The notes under the pieces: generated by a model
Database searches by the model: none
What the model was told of the DNA's origin: nothing
The model's input: only the letters and a program-made list of their open reading frames with translations
In this document: piece after piece, positions 7,746 through 15,612 of the stretch
Position numbering within the stretch: position 1 is the stretch's first letter
How the letters are laid out: every line of letters begins with the position of its first letter
Translations under genes and position numbers: made by a program
Assembly (NCBI GenBank): GCA_002794515.1
Contig: PGTJ01000002.1
Location: 1 to 25,387 of the forward strand
Reading direction: 5' to 3'
Length of the DNA: 25,387 bases
Origin: Phototrophicales bacterium
Lineage (GTDB): Bacteria; Chloroflexota; Anaerolineae; Aggregatilineales; Phototrophicaceae

Positions 7746-8808
7746 ATAGGTTCACTCCAAATCCACCATCAACGAGGATATGTTCGCCATCATATACTTT
7801 TACACCACGGATCCATGTCTCGCGTACAATCCCATATAAACGCATCCCCTCAAATGGCGACCATTTGACGAGGCTATGTAAGTGGTCTGTGGTCAAGATC
7901 CGTGACTCGTCTATTTCGACCAAAGAGTAAGTCTGTGGAGGGCAAGTTAATCCCCAAATGTGACGGGGATTATTAGCGACCAAATCGACCACTTTTTCCA
8001 GTGATATGCGCCCCTCATGCACAGCCGTGAGCATGAGGGGTAAGGTTGTCTCTAGTCCAGGAACACCGTAAGGGGGATTATCGGAGGCTTTTTCGGCGCG
8101 TGTATGTGGGGCATGGTCAGATTCGACCACATCAATCACGCCATCGGCAATACCCTGCCATAAGGCATCTTGGTCTGTTCGCGTTTTGAGCGTGGGCTTC
8201 ATCCATCCAAGCGAACCTAACTGAGGCAAATCGTCTTCCGTCAGAAACAAGTGATGTGGACACACCCCACAGGTAATTGGCAATCCATCTGCTTTTGCAT
8301 GGCGGATTAAATCCACCTCATAAGCGGTGCATACATGGACGATATGTGTTGGTTTCCGATATTTTCGGACGAGTTCGATGATTGTGGCACAGGTCTCATT
8401 TTCAGCATGATTAGCAAAAATTTTACGACCATCCCAATGGGCATAATGCCCCTCACGAATGGCATCATCTTCGACCAATAAATGTCCAGTGGTGTCGTTG
8501 TTGAACATCTTCACACCACACACATCATCAAATATTTGGGGGTATTCATCCCAATTACCTGTGGCAGAGGCGCAAAAATACACGCCCCAATCGCACACCG
8601 CTTGGGCGCGAATTTCGGCTAATTTTTTATCTAAATGAGGGCGATTGAGTGTTGGCGGGGTGGTATTGGGCATATCCATCACCGCCCAATAACCACCTGC
8701 CACCGCCGCACAGGTTTCGGAATAAAAAGTGCCTTTATGCGCCCAGTCTAATCCACGCAGATGGACATGCGGGTCTACCATGCCATGAATGGTGATGATG
8801 TTGCTCAT
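7738..8808 (-). CDS. pyrC: Dihydroorotase
   Basis: PyrC cyclises carbamoyl aspartate to dihydroorotate. It is an amidohydrolase of 356 residues. Metal-site residues are visible in order: His14 and His16 in DPHVHLRG, the Lys100 expected to be carbamylated in GVKMFNND, His134 in FANHAEN, His158 in HIVHV, and Asp231 in ESDHAPHT. All catalytic residues are present, so this is an active dihydroorotase rather than the inactive PyrC-like partner found in some ATCase complexes. The ATG at 8808 overlaps the pyrB stop as ATGA, and the stop lies 8 bases inside pyrD. Confidence 0.95.
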   Translation of the reverse strand: MSNIITIHGMVDPHVHLRGLDWAHKGTFYSETCAAVAGGYWAVMDMPNTTPPTLNRPHLDKKLAEIRAQAVCDWGVYFCASATGNWDEYPQIFDDVCGVKMFNNDTTGHLLVEDDAIREGHYAHWDGRKIFANHAENETCATIIELVRKYRKPTHIVHVCTAYEVDLIRHAKADGLPITCGVCPHHLFLTEDDLPQLGSLGWMKPTLKTRTDQDALWQGIADGVIDVVESDHAPHTRAEKASDNPPYGVPGLETTLPLMLTAVHEGRISLEKVVDLVANNPRHIWGLTCPPQTYSLVEIDESRILTTDHLHSLVKWSPFEGMRLYGIVRETWIRGVKVYDGEHILVDGGFGVNLYG

Positions 8809-9866
8809 ACCGCGCCCAACACCATCGCCATGAGTGCCATACGCACGAACATGCCATTTTCCATTTGTTGAAAATAAACTGAACGCGGATTTTGATCGAG
8901 TATATCGTGGTCATGCGGTGTCCCCATTTCATGCTTGCGGGGTAGGGGGTGCATGAGGATAACATCACGCTTGGCTTGATTCAGCACGGCGGGTGTCATG
9001 ATGAAGTTATCGCTAATGGCTTCGTAATCGGCTTTGCGGGCAAAGCGTTCTTCTTGGATGCGCGTCCAATAAATCACATCGGTCTGATGCAATACTTCAT
9101 ACAAGTCGGTCGTCTCATGTACGGTGATGCCGTGTTTTTGCACAAAATCTAAAACCGTGTCGGGGATGCGTAGTGATGGTGGCGATACCAAGCAGAGTGT
9201 TGTATTCTGTGCGCCCCATAGCCCAATCAATTTAACGAGCGAATGAACAGTCCGACCATAGAGCAAATCGCCGACTAAGGTGATGGTGAGGTTATCGGGA
9301 CCATTTTTTAGGTCGGCGATGGTGAATAAATCGAGCAAGGCTTGGGTGGGATGTTCACCCGCACCATCTCCTCCACTAATTACAGCCGTTGGGATGGTGA
9401 TGCGTTCATTCAGGCGGTCTAAGTAATATGCTGCCTCATAAGATGAGCCGATTTGTGGGTGACGGATGACGATAATATCGGCATAGCATCCCGCCGCCCG
9501 CACGGTATCGGCTAAATTTTCGCCTTTATACACCGATGAAAATTGTACACCATTACTGGCAGATACCACCGACCCGCCCATACGACGCATTGCCGCCTGA
9601 AACGACATATCGGTTCGGGTACTGGCTTCAAAAAATAGCGATGCCATCAAACGTCCCTCGCATAAGCGCACCAAATCGCGGTCGTGTTCCATGACCCGTT
9701 GGCGCATGGTTTTGCTGACGGCATACAGTGCTTCTAAATCTTGACGATGAAACTGCTCCACACTGATGATGTGTTTACCCTTAAAATTGCCATCAATCGC
9801 AGGTGGTTTATAGAGATGTAAAAATTGTTCCGTTTGGCGAATGCTCATCGTGGCATTATCGGTCAT
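8805..9866 (-). CDS. pyrB: Aspartate carbamoyltransferase, catalytic chain
   Basis: PyrB condenses carbamoyl phosphate with aspartate, starting pyrimidine synthesis. The carbamoyl-phosphate loop FFEASTRTDMSF (79-89), Lys114 of the mobile loop (YKGENLADT), HPTQALLDLF (172-181) and HPLPR (306-310) are all present. At 353 residues it is about 40 longer than E. coli PyrB, with a roughly 20-residue N-terminal extension before KHIISVEQF and some internal loops. No regulatory pyrI is next to it. AGGAG at 9884-9880 precedes the ATG at 9866 by 13 bases; an in-frame ATG at 9848 is the alternative start. It is the first gene of the pyrimidine operon, divergent from pepA. Confidence 0.95.
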   Translation of the reverse strand: MTDNATMSIRQTEQFLHLYKPPAIDGNFKGKHIISVEQFHRQDLEALYAVSKTMRQRVMEHDRDLVRLCEGRLMASLFFEASTRTDMSFQAAMRRMGGSVVSASNGVQFSSVYKGENLADTVRAAGCYADIIVIRHPQIGSSYEAAYYLDRLNERITIPTAVISGGDGAGEHPTQALLDLFTIADLKNGPDNLTITLVGDLLYGRTVHSLVKLIGLWGAQNTTLCLVSPPSLRIPDTVLDFVQKHGITVHETTDLYEVLHQTDVIYWTRIQEERFARKADYEAISDNFIMTPAVLNQAKRDVILMHPLPRKHEMGTPHDHDILDQNPRSVYFQQMENGMFVRMALMAMVLGAV

Positions 9867-9912
9867 TAGATGAAGTGAACTCCTATATATGTAACTGTGT
9901 CATTATGGTCTT

Positions 9913-9941
9913 ATTATAATCGTTGGCAGTCGTTAGTGGAA
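9913..9941 (-). promoter_or_regulatory. Possible promoter of the pyrBCDEF operon
   Basis: On the minus strand a perfect TATAAT (9918-9913) lies 47 bases before the pyrB start. The best -35 at the right distance is a weak TTCCAC (9941-9936, 17-base spacer). This is the only consensus -10 in the divergent gap in this direction. No PyrR-type attenuator hairpin is seen in the short leader. Confidence 0.4.
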
Positions 9942-9952
9942 TGTGACATAAT
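9923..9952 (+). promoter_or_regulatory. Likely promoter of pepA-ppgK
   Basis: TTGGCA (9923-9928), an 18-base spacer and CATAAT (9947-9952) form a reasonable sigma-70-type promoter, about 50 bases before the pepA start. It overlaps the -35 region of the opposite pyr promoter, so the two directions could interfere with each other or share a regulator. Confidence 0.5.
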
Positions 9953-9986
9953 AGTCGGCAAATTGATTTAAGAAATTTTTATCATC

Positions 9987-9993
9987 AAAAGGA
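9987..9993 (+). promoter_or_regulatory. Ribosome binding site that decides the pepA start
   Basis: AAAAGGA lies 8 bases before the GTG at 10002 but runs into the in-frame ATG at 9993. Normal spacing therefore favours GTG 10002. Confidence 0.6.
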
Positions 9994-10001
9994 TGTTGAT
10001 T

Positions 10002-11525
10002 GTGGATATTCAAATTCATGTCAAGCCGATTATCGAGACCGATTGCGATACCATCGTAACATTTTTAGTCGAGGATAACGCGGGGTATGGTGGGGCAACG
10101 GATGCCATTGATAAAGCCACCAATGGCGCTGTTCAAGAATTGATAGATGCGGGCGATTTTACGGGTAAATCTGGACAGATTGCCGTGATTTACCCGCGAG
10201 GTGCGATCAATACTAAGCGGGTGGTCTTGGTTGGATTGGGCAAATCTCAAGAATTTTCGGCGATTACCTTACGCCGCGCAGTGGCAACAGGAATGCAACA
10301 TGCCCGTAAAATCAAGGCGAAACGGGTGGCGACTTTGTTGGTGCGCGGTGGTAACGATCATGCACTTACTGCGATGCAATCGGCACAAGCGGTTGTAGAA
10401 GGTGCAATCATGGGGTTATATACGTATCGCGGACAAAAAAGTGATAGCACCGCACAAGATGAAATTGACGAATTGCACATCTCGGTCTTTAATCAAGCCG
10501 ATTTAGCCGATGCACAAGCAGGCGCGAATCGTGGCAAGGCATATGCCGAAGGCGCGGTTATGACGCGAAACTTGGTCAATACGCCACCGAATATTTGTAC
10601 ACCTGCTTATTTAGCAGAACGCGCCAGCGATATGGCAAAAGCGAAAGGCTTGCGCGTTGAAATTTTAGAGGAAGGTCATATGCGTGCGCTCAAAATGGGC
10701 GCATTGTTGGGTGTGGCACAAGGCAGTGGCACAACCCATACCCCACGTTTCATCATTTTGGAACACAATGCCGATAAAGCGGGGACACTGCCAACCATCG
10801 TCTTGGTCGGTAAAGGGGTGACATTCGATACAGGCGGATATAGCATCAAGACAGCCGAAGGTATGATTGGTATGAAAGCCGATATGGGGGGCGGTGGTGC
10901 GGTCATCAGCGCCATGTCTATCATCGCCGATTTACAAGTGCCGTTGCATGTGGTCGGATTAGTCCCTGCTGTAGAGAATATGATTAGCGATAAGGCATAC
11001 CGCCCACAAGATGTGTTGACGGCGAGCAATGGCAAAACCATTGAAATTATCAGCACTGATGCCGAAGGGCGACTCATCCTTGCCGATACGTTAGTTTATG
11101 CCAAACGATATCATCCCGTGGCTGTGGTGGATATTGCCACACTGACCGGGGCGTGTGTCGTAGCATTAGGCAAAGCCGCGGCGGGGTTATTTGCAACGGA
11201 TGATGATGTGGCGAATTTGCTCTCGCAAGCGGGTGATTTCACCGAAGAACGGGTATGGCGCTTGCCCCTCTATCCTGAATATGATAAAGCGATTGAGTCT
11301 GATACGGCGGATATAAAAAATAGTGGTGGACCGAGGAGCGGGGTGGGGACATCGGCGGCATTCCTCAAGCAATTTGTAGATTATCCCATTTGGGCGCATG
11401 TGGATATGGCGGGTATGATGGTGGATGCCGAAAATAACCCGACCATACCCACCAAAGGGGCAACAGGGTACGGTGCACGGTTACTCGCTTATTTCATCGA
11501 ATTATGGGCGCAAAAATCATCATAG
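10002..11525 (+). CDS. pepA: Leucyl aminopeptidase (M17 family, PepA type)
   Basis: This cytoplasmic two-metal aminopeptidase removes N-terminal residues from peptides. From GTG 10002 it has 507 residues, normal for the family; the frame also offers ATG 9993, which lacks proper ribosome-site spacing. The active site is complete. Metal ligands are Lys271, Asp276, Asp294, Asp353 and Glu355, and the catalytic pair is Lys283 and Arg357, within [24 protein letters not shown] and STDAEGRL. The less conserved N-terminal domain (about 1-165) is the part that binds DNA in E. coli PepA, a pyrimidine-responsive regulator of carAB. Here the gene is divergent from pyrB, but no regulatory role can be read from the sequence. 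It is followed by ppgK after 22 bases. Confidence 0.95.
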   Translation: MDIQIHVKPIIETDCDTIVTFLVEDNAGYGGATDAIDKATNGAVQELIDAGDFTGKSGQIAVIYPRGAINTKRVVLVGLGKSQEFSAITLRRAVATGMQHARKIKAKRVATLLVRGGNDHALTAMQSAQAVVEGAIMGLYTYRGQKSDSTAQDEIDELHISVFNQADLADAQAGANRGKAYAEGAVMTRNLVNTPPNICTPAYLAERASDMAKAKGLRVEILEEGHMRALKMGALLGVAQGSGTTHTPRFIILEHNADKAGTLPTIVLVGKGVTFDTGGYSIKTAEGMIGMKADMGGGGAVISAMSIIADLQVPLHVVGLVPAVENMISDKAYRPQDVLTASNGKTIEIISTDAEGRLILADTLVYAKRYHPVAVVDIATLTGACVVALGKAAAGLFATDDDVANLLSQAGDFTEERVWRLPLYPEYDKAIESDTADIKNSGGPRSGVGTSAAFLKQFVDYPIWAHVDMAGMMVDAENNPTIPTKGATGYGARLLAYFIELWAQKSS

Positions 11526-11535
11526 CCATGTATTT

Positions 11536-11542
11536 AGGAGGT
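11536..11542 (+). promoter_or_regulatory. Consensus ribosome binding site of ppgK
   Basis: AGGAGGT lies 5 bases before the GTG at 11548 in the pepA-ppgK gap. It fixes the ppgK start and rules out the long in-frame extension that would overlap pepA. Confidence 0.8.
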
Positions 11543-11547
11543 GCATC

Positions 11548-12288
11548 GTGGAAATTTTAGGCATTGACATTGGCGGTTCTGGGATTAAAGGGGCAATTGT
11601 CGACACTTTGCACGGGATATTGGTCACAGACCGTCATCGGATAGATACGCCAGATCCATCCACACCCGAAGCCGTTGCCATCGTTGTCAGACAATTGGTC
11701 GAACATTTCAATTGGAACGGGGCTGTTGGATGCACATTTCCGGCTATTGTCAAACGTGGTGTGGTATATAGTGCCGCCAATGTGGATAAAAGTTGGATAG
11801 GCACAGATGCCCATGCGCTATTTACCGATATAACGGGTTTGCCATTTATGGTCTTAAATGATGCTGATGCCGCAGGCATTGCCGAGATGGGATTTGGCGC
11901 TGGACGCGATCATAAAGGCATTGTGATGATATTGACATTCGGCACTGGCATTGGGAGCGCCATTTTCGTTAATCAAACACTCGTGCCAAATACCGAATTG
12001 GGACATCTGGAAATTCGAGGCAAAGAAGCGGAACGGCGTGCATCTGATGCCACTCGTAAACGCAAACAATGGTCATGGGAAGAGTGGGCAAAACGGGTGA
12101 ACGAATATTTGGCACATGTCGAATTTTTATTCTCCCCCGATTTAATCATCATGGGCGGTGGTGTGAGCAAAAAACACGAAGAATTCGCCAAATATCTCAA
12201 GACTAACGCCCCATTAGTACCTGCACAATTACTGAACGATGCGGGGATTATCGGGGCGGCATTGGCGGCACGTCGCTGGATGGAATGA
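11548..12288 (+). CDS. ppgK: Polyphosphate glucokinase (ROK family)
   Basis: PpgK phosphorylates glucose to glucose 6-phosphate using inorganic polyphosphate (often also ATP). From GTG 11548 it has 246 residues. The N-terminal phosphate loop is [30 protein letters not shown] contains the Asp105 expected to act as base, and [12 protein letters not shown] (132-136 GTGIG) is the second phosphate loop. The signature that separates polyphosphate glucokinases from other ROK kinases is present: [19 protein letters not shown] followed by [14 protein letters not shown]. The usual ROK zinc-binding Cys cluster is absent, as expected for this subgroup. The family is best known in Actinobacteria, with members in Chloroflexota and cyanobacteria. 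It is probably cotranscribed with pepA and ends at a terminator. Confidence 0.93.
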   Translation: MEILGIDIGGSGIKGAIVDTLHGILVTDRHRIDTPDPSTPEAVAIVVRQLVEHFNWNGAVGCTFPAIVKRGVVYSAANVDKSWIGTDAHALFTDITGLPFMVLNDADAAGIAEMGFGAGRDHKGIVMILTFGTGIGSAIFVNQTLVPNTELGHLEIRGKEAERRASDATRKRKQWSWEEWAKRVNEYLAHVEFLFSPDLIIMGGGVSKKHEEFAKYLKTNAPLVPAQLLNDAGIIGAALAARRWME

Positions 12289-12294
12289 TGACAG

Positions 12295-12320
12295 ATGGGC
12301 GCGAAATTGCGCCCATTTTT
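12295..12320 (+). terminator. Intrinsic terminator after ppgK
   Basis: A perfect 8-base stem, ATGGGCGC/GCGCCCAT (12295-12302 and 12309-12316), with a 6-base loop is followed by a run of five T (12316-12320). It lies right after the ppgK stop and ends pepA-ppgK transcription. Its T run overlaps the stop codon of the converging MOSC gene, and there is no T run in the other direction. Confidence 0.85.
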
Positions 12321-12918
12321 AGTCGGCAATATATACTTTATCACCTGCTTGAATGACGGGGATATGCGTCATATCGTCTAAGAACAAATAAAACCCGCGC
12401 ATTCCATTCGATAAAAATTGCAAATGCGCTTCTAGTTCATCGCCATCCAGTGTTGGATTTTGAGTGATATAACGGGTGAATGGACGGCAAGGTGGGATAC
12501 CTCTTCCCAGTGTAAATCGATTTTTTGCGCCCGTAGTCACATTTTCGATGATGAGTGTTGCCCCTTCCGTAATGCCATTGACATCCAATTGTCCATCATC
12601 ATCGATGATGATATTTTCACCAGCGATGCCAATAGTCGCCTTTTCTCCAAAGCGATTTTGCATATGCTTATAAAAGAAAGTAAACCCAACAGAAATGCCG
12701 TTCTGATGCTGGACATTGCGCGTATTGGGATGGTTGGCATGATGAACATCAATCAATTCACCACCATCGGCAGTTAAGCCAATCACACCGTGCGGTGTGA
12801 GGCGAACTGCATCTACTGTTAAAAGTGGGTCTGGGCGATAAGATTGATTTGGCTTTTCACCAATTTTGAGGCGATCGCGCTGAATTTGTGTTTGTTTGAT
12901 TGTGCCAATATATTTCAT
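12319..12918 (-). CDS. MOSC-domain protein
   Basis: The protein is about 199 residues and I read it as a MOSC (molybdenum cofactor sulfurase C-terminal) fold. The evidence is GENIIID at 100-106, a lone conserved-looking Cys144 in RGIPPCRPFTRY, GMRGFYLFL at 172-180 and the closing QAGDKVYI. These follow the order GEN / PC / GxRGFY / GD-V seen in MOSC proteins such as YiiM. Family members handle sulfur or Moco and some reduce N-hydroxylated compounds; the substrate here is unknown. The frame is open to ATG 12933, directly against the flavin reductase stop. GAGGG at 12928-12924 suits ATG 12918 better, giving MKYIGTIKQTQIQRDRLK. It is almost surely cotranscribed with the flavin reductase. The MOSC assignment is from motif recognition only. 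Confidence 0.75.
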   Translation of the reverse strand: MKYIGTIKQTQIQRDRLKIGEKPNQSYRPDPLLTVDAVRLTPHGVIGLTADGGELIDVHHANHPNTRNVQHQNGISVGFTFFYKHMQNRFGEKATIGIAGENIIIDDDGQLDVNGITEGATLIIENVTTGAKNRFTLGRGIPPCRPFTRYITQNPTLDGDELEAHLQFLSNGMRGFYLFLDDMTHIPVIQAGDKVYIAD

Positions 12919-12933
12919 CATATCCCTCATCAT

Positions 12934-13431
12934 TTATGAACTGCTGGGCATAAAACTGCCCCATTGACGGTTAAAATAAACCAGTGGTGCTTTATCTGTC
13001 GCGCCATATGCCGATACCACCTCGCCGATGAAGATGGTGTGATCGCCTGCATCGATGGTTTGATATTTTCTGCAATCGAGCCAGCCAGATACATCGGGCA
13101 GGATAGGTGCGCCTGTATCGGCGGTCGTATATCCGACATGTGCAAAGCGGTCGGTAATATCGGGGCGCATCCCTGCGAAGATTTGGGCAATCTCAATCTG
13201 TGCGCTATTCAAGATATTCACCGCAAAAACATCACTATGGAGCAAGACTTCATGTGTATACAACTTTTTCGCCACACATATCAAAATTAAATATGGATTC
13301 ATGCTCACACTGGTGAATGATGATGCCGTCATGCCTTTGATCTCGCCATCGGGCAAACGGGTTGTGATAATCGTGACACCGCTTGCCCATTGCGACATTG
13401 CTTGTTTGAATAATTGTGGGTCTATCGCCAT
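12934..13431 (-). CDS. Flavin reductase-like domain protein
   Basis: It has 165 residues and the FMN-binding split-barrel fold of the HpaC/NtaB-type flavin reductases, which reduce FMN or FAD with NAD(P)H for a partner enzyme. Visible family features are FKQAMSQWASGVTIITT at the N-terminus, GMTASSFTSVSMNPYLILICV (FMN binding), FAVNIL, and APLVYFNRQWGSF at the C-terminus. There is no signal peptide, so it is cytoplasmic. GGATGAGAG lies just before the ATG at 13431. Its stop directly abuts the longest frame of the MOSC gene, so the pair may work together, with the reductase supplying electrons. The precise substrate and partner are not visible. Confidence 0.88.
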   Translation of the reverse strand: MAIDPQLFKQAMSQWASGVTIITTRLPDGEIKGMTASSFTSVSMNPYLILICVAKKLYTHEVLLHSDVFAVNILNSAQIEIAQIFAGMRPDITDRFAHVGYTTADTGAPILPDVSGWLDCRKYQTIDAGDHTIFIGEVVSAYGATDKAPLVYFNRQWGSFMPSSS

Positions 13432-13457
13432 AATTCTCTCATCCTATTTTCGTCCGT

Positions 13458-13487
13458 ATTGTAGCATATGGTTTTGTTTATGTAGAA
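13458..13487 (-). promoter_or_regulatory. Likely promoter of the flavin reductase-MOSC pair
   Basis: On the minus strand TTCTAC (13487-13482), an 18-base spacer and TACAAT (13463-13458) are preceded by TGC, an extended -10 element. The -10 lies about 26 bases before the ATG at 13431, so the leader is very short. Confidence 0.5.
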
Positions 13488-13519
13488 TATGGCTTTAGGT
13501 GGTTGAAGGGCTTTTGCGT

Positions 13520-13525
13520 TATAAT
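13520..13525 (+). promoter_or_regulatory. Probable -10 box of the S9 peptidase-lipoprotein operon
   Basis: A perfect TATAAT within GTTATAATAAGCC lies 43 bases before the peptidase start. No good -35 stands at 16-18 bases. The same GTTATAATA-GCC context recurs before the coiled-coil gene at the window end, which may reflect a shared promoter type. Confidence 0.4.
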
Positions 13526-13568
13526 AAGCCTGTTAAAATTATTTCAAATAACGCATAGAGGTTTGAAG

Positions 13569-15596
13569 ATGACAAAACGCCCGATGCAAGTGGATGATTT
13601 ATATCATATCATCACCACAGAAGACCCCCGCATCAGCCCTGATGGTCAATGGGTTGTCTATGTGCGCGTCACATTGGATAAAGATGAAAACAGTTACAAA
13701 CGCAATTTATGGATAAGCCCTATCAGAGGGGGCAAAGCACGGCAACTGACTCGTTCTGGCAAAGATTCACAACCCCGTTGGTCGCCAGATGGCACACAAT
13801 TAGCATTTGTCTCTGGACGCGATGGCAAACCACAAATTTATTTATTGCCTATGACAGTCGGTGGTGAAGCCCGCCCGCTCACCAGCATGATGAATGGCGC
13901 AACCGCACCCGCGTGGTCGCCAAATGGTGATTATATCGCCTTTCTGAGCGCCACAAATGAAGAAGAACGGAAAAATGAAGGCATAGAACAACCCCCACCA
14001 ACAGATAAACACGATGGCAAAGCACGTAAAGAACGCCAAGAAGAACAAGACCGCAAAAAATTTGACCCTCTCGTGGTAACAAAAATCCCATATCGAGTTG
14101 GGACGAGTTATCTATCAGATCGTCATGAGCAAATTTATATCATCCGCACGACTGAGGGGCTAACAGGGGATGATGCCAAACCACGCCGATTAACCAATCT
14201 GGCGGGTAATCATGAACCGCCACAATGGTCACATGATGGCAAATTCATCTATACAGCGCACCAAACGGATATTACTCTGGATGAACCATTCCGCAACAGC
14301 GCGATTTACCGCATCAATGTCCGTACTGGTGAAGAGACCCGCTTGACCGATGACACCCATACCGCATTCGCGCCCAAACCATCCCCCAACGGTGAATGGT
14401 TGGCATTCACGCGCTTTCCGATTGAAGGGCGCAAAAGTTTGTTTCAATCTATTGACCGTATTGCCATTATGTCGATAGATGGTGGTGATGTGCTGGATGT
14501 CAATTTAGAATTAGACCGTTCATCAGCGAGTGTTAATTGGGCATCAGACGGCAACACACTGATTTTTAGCCTCAATAGCGAAGGCAATACACCGATTTAC
14601 AAGGCAAACATTGCAACTGGCACAGTTGAATTATTATCGGCAGGCATATTTAAGATAGCAGGCGCAGATGTAAGCCCATCGGGTGATGTCGTCTTTTGTG
14701 CCAGCACTGATGTGTGTCCGATAGAATTGATGATTTTGCCTGTTGGCGAATTTTCGCCCATACCTATCACCACATTCAATTCTGAATGGCTCGATAAAGT
14801 GACTATTCAACCCACACACGAGATTCGTTATTCATCACCATCGGGGTTAGAGATTCATGGATGGTATTTATTGCCAGTCGGATATGAAGATGGCAAGCAA
14901 TATCCACTCATTGTCAATATTCATGGCGGACCGCATATCATGTGGGGCGCAGGCGAAGCCAGTATGTTCCATGAATGGCAATATCAGGCGGCGAATGGAT
15001 ATGTGGTCTTTTCGTGTAATCCGCGTGGTGCAGATGGTTACGGCGAGGCATTTCAGAAATCCATCATTCGCAATTGGGGGCAACCTGCTTTTGAAGATGT
15101 GATGGCGGGGGTAGATGTCCTCATCCAAAAAGGATTGATTGATACCAAACGCATGGCGGTGACAGGTGGGTCTTATGGTGGCTATATGACGGCATGGGTC
15201 ATTAGTCATACCGACCGATTCGCCTGCGCCGCATCGCAACGAGGCGTGTATAATCTGATCAGTTTTTACGGCACGAGCGATGTCCCATCATTGATTACGG
15301 GCGAATTTGATGTTGACCCGTGGGAAGACCCGACCTTTTTATGGGAACATTCACCATTGGCACATGCCCATAAAATCAAAACGCCCCTGTTGATTATTCA
15401 CGCCGAAAATGATTTTCGTGTGCCTATCGAGCAGGGGGAGCAGTTATTCGCCTTTGTGCGCCGTAGCGGTGGCGTGACCAAATTATTACGCTATCCACGA
15501 GAAGGTCATGAAATGTCGCGCAGTGGCGAACCCGAACATCGTGTGCATCACCTTAAAGAGATGATGACATGGTTTGATACCTATTGCAAATCATAA
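13569..15596 (+). CDS. S9-family peptidase (prolyl oligopeptidase / acylaminoacyl-peptidase type)
   Basis: This serine peptidase has 675 residues from ATG 13569, with AGAGG 7 bases upstream. The frame is open back to a TTG at 13503, but that extension covers the promoter. The N-terminal two thirds (about 20-410) is a beta-propeller with repeated PxWSPDGxxIAF-type blades (for example QPRWSPDGTQLAFVS). The C-terminal alpha/beta-hydrolase (about 430-675) has the oxyanion motif NIHGGP (His452), the nucleophile Ser535 in GGSYGGYM, Asp615 in HAENDFRVP and His647 in REGHEM, so the triad is complete. A charged insertion rich in Glu, Lys and Arg (about 135-160) interrupts the propeller, as in many bacterial acylaminoacyl peptidases. 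No signal peptide is visible, so it is probably cytoplasmic. A lipoprotein gene follows after 16 bases. Confidence 0.92.
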   Translation: MTKRPMQVDDLYHIITTEDPRISPDGQWVVYVRVTLDKDENSYKRNLWISPIRGGKARQLTRSGKDSQPRWSPDGTQLAFVSGRDGKPQIYLLPMTVGGEARPLTSMMNGATAPAWSPNGDYIAFLSATNEEERKNEGIEQPPPTDKHDGKARKERQEEQDRKKFDPLVVTKIPYRVGTSYLSDRHEQIYIIRTTEGLTGDDAKPRRLTNLAGNHEPPQWSHDGKFIYTAHQTDITLDEPFRNSAIYRINVRTGEETRLTDDTHTAFAPKPSPNGEWLAFTRFPIEGRKSLFQSIDRIAIMSIDGGDVLDVNLELDRSSASVNWASDGNTLIFSLNSEGNTPIYKANIATGTVELLSAGIFKIAGADVSPSGDVVFCASTDVCPIELMILPVGEFSPIPITTFNSEWLDKVTIQPTHEIRYSSPSGLEIHGWYLLPVGYEDGKQYPLIVNIHGGPHIMWGAGEASMFHEWQYQAANGYVVFSCNPRGADGYGEAFQKSIIRNWGQPAFEDVMAGVDVLIQKGLIDTKRMAVTGGSYGGYMTAWVISHTDRFACAASQRGVYNLISFYGTSDVPSLITGEFDVDPWEDPTFLWEHSPLAHAHKIKTPLLIIHAENDFRVPIEQGEQLFAFVRRSGGVTKLLRYPREGHEMSRSGEPEHRVHHLKEMMTWFDTYCKS

Positions 15597-15612
15597 CCCA
15601 AAAGGACATGGT

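Noticed and set aside
11425..11547. N-terminal extension of ppgK to ATG 11425
   Set aside because: It overlaps the pepA end by 101 bases; a consensus AGGAGGT 5 bases before GTG 11548 gives a normal ROK N-terminus.
13503..13568. Extension of the S9 peptidase to TTG 13503
   Set aside because: It contains the probable TATAAT promoter box and lacks a ribosome site; ATG 13569 has AGAGG at good spacing.
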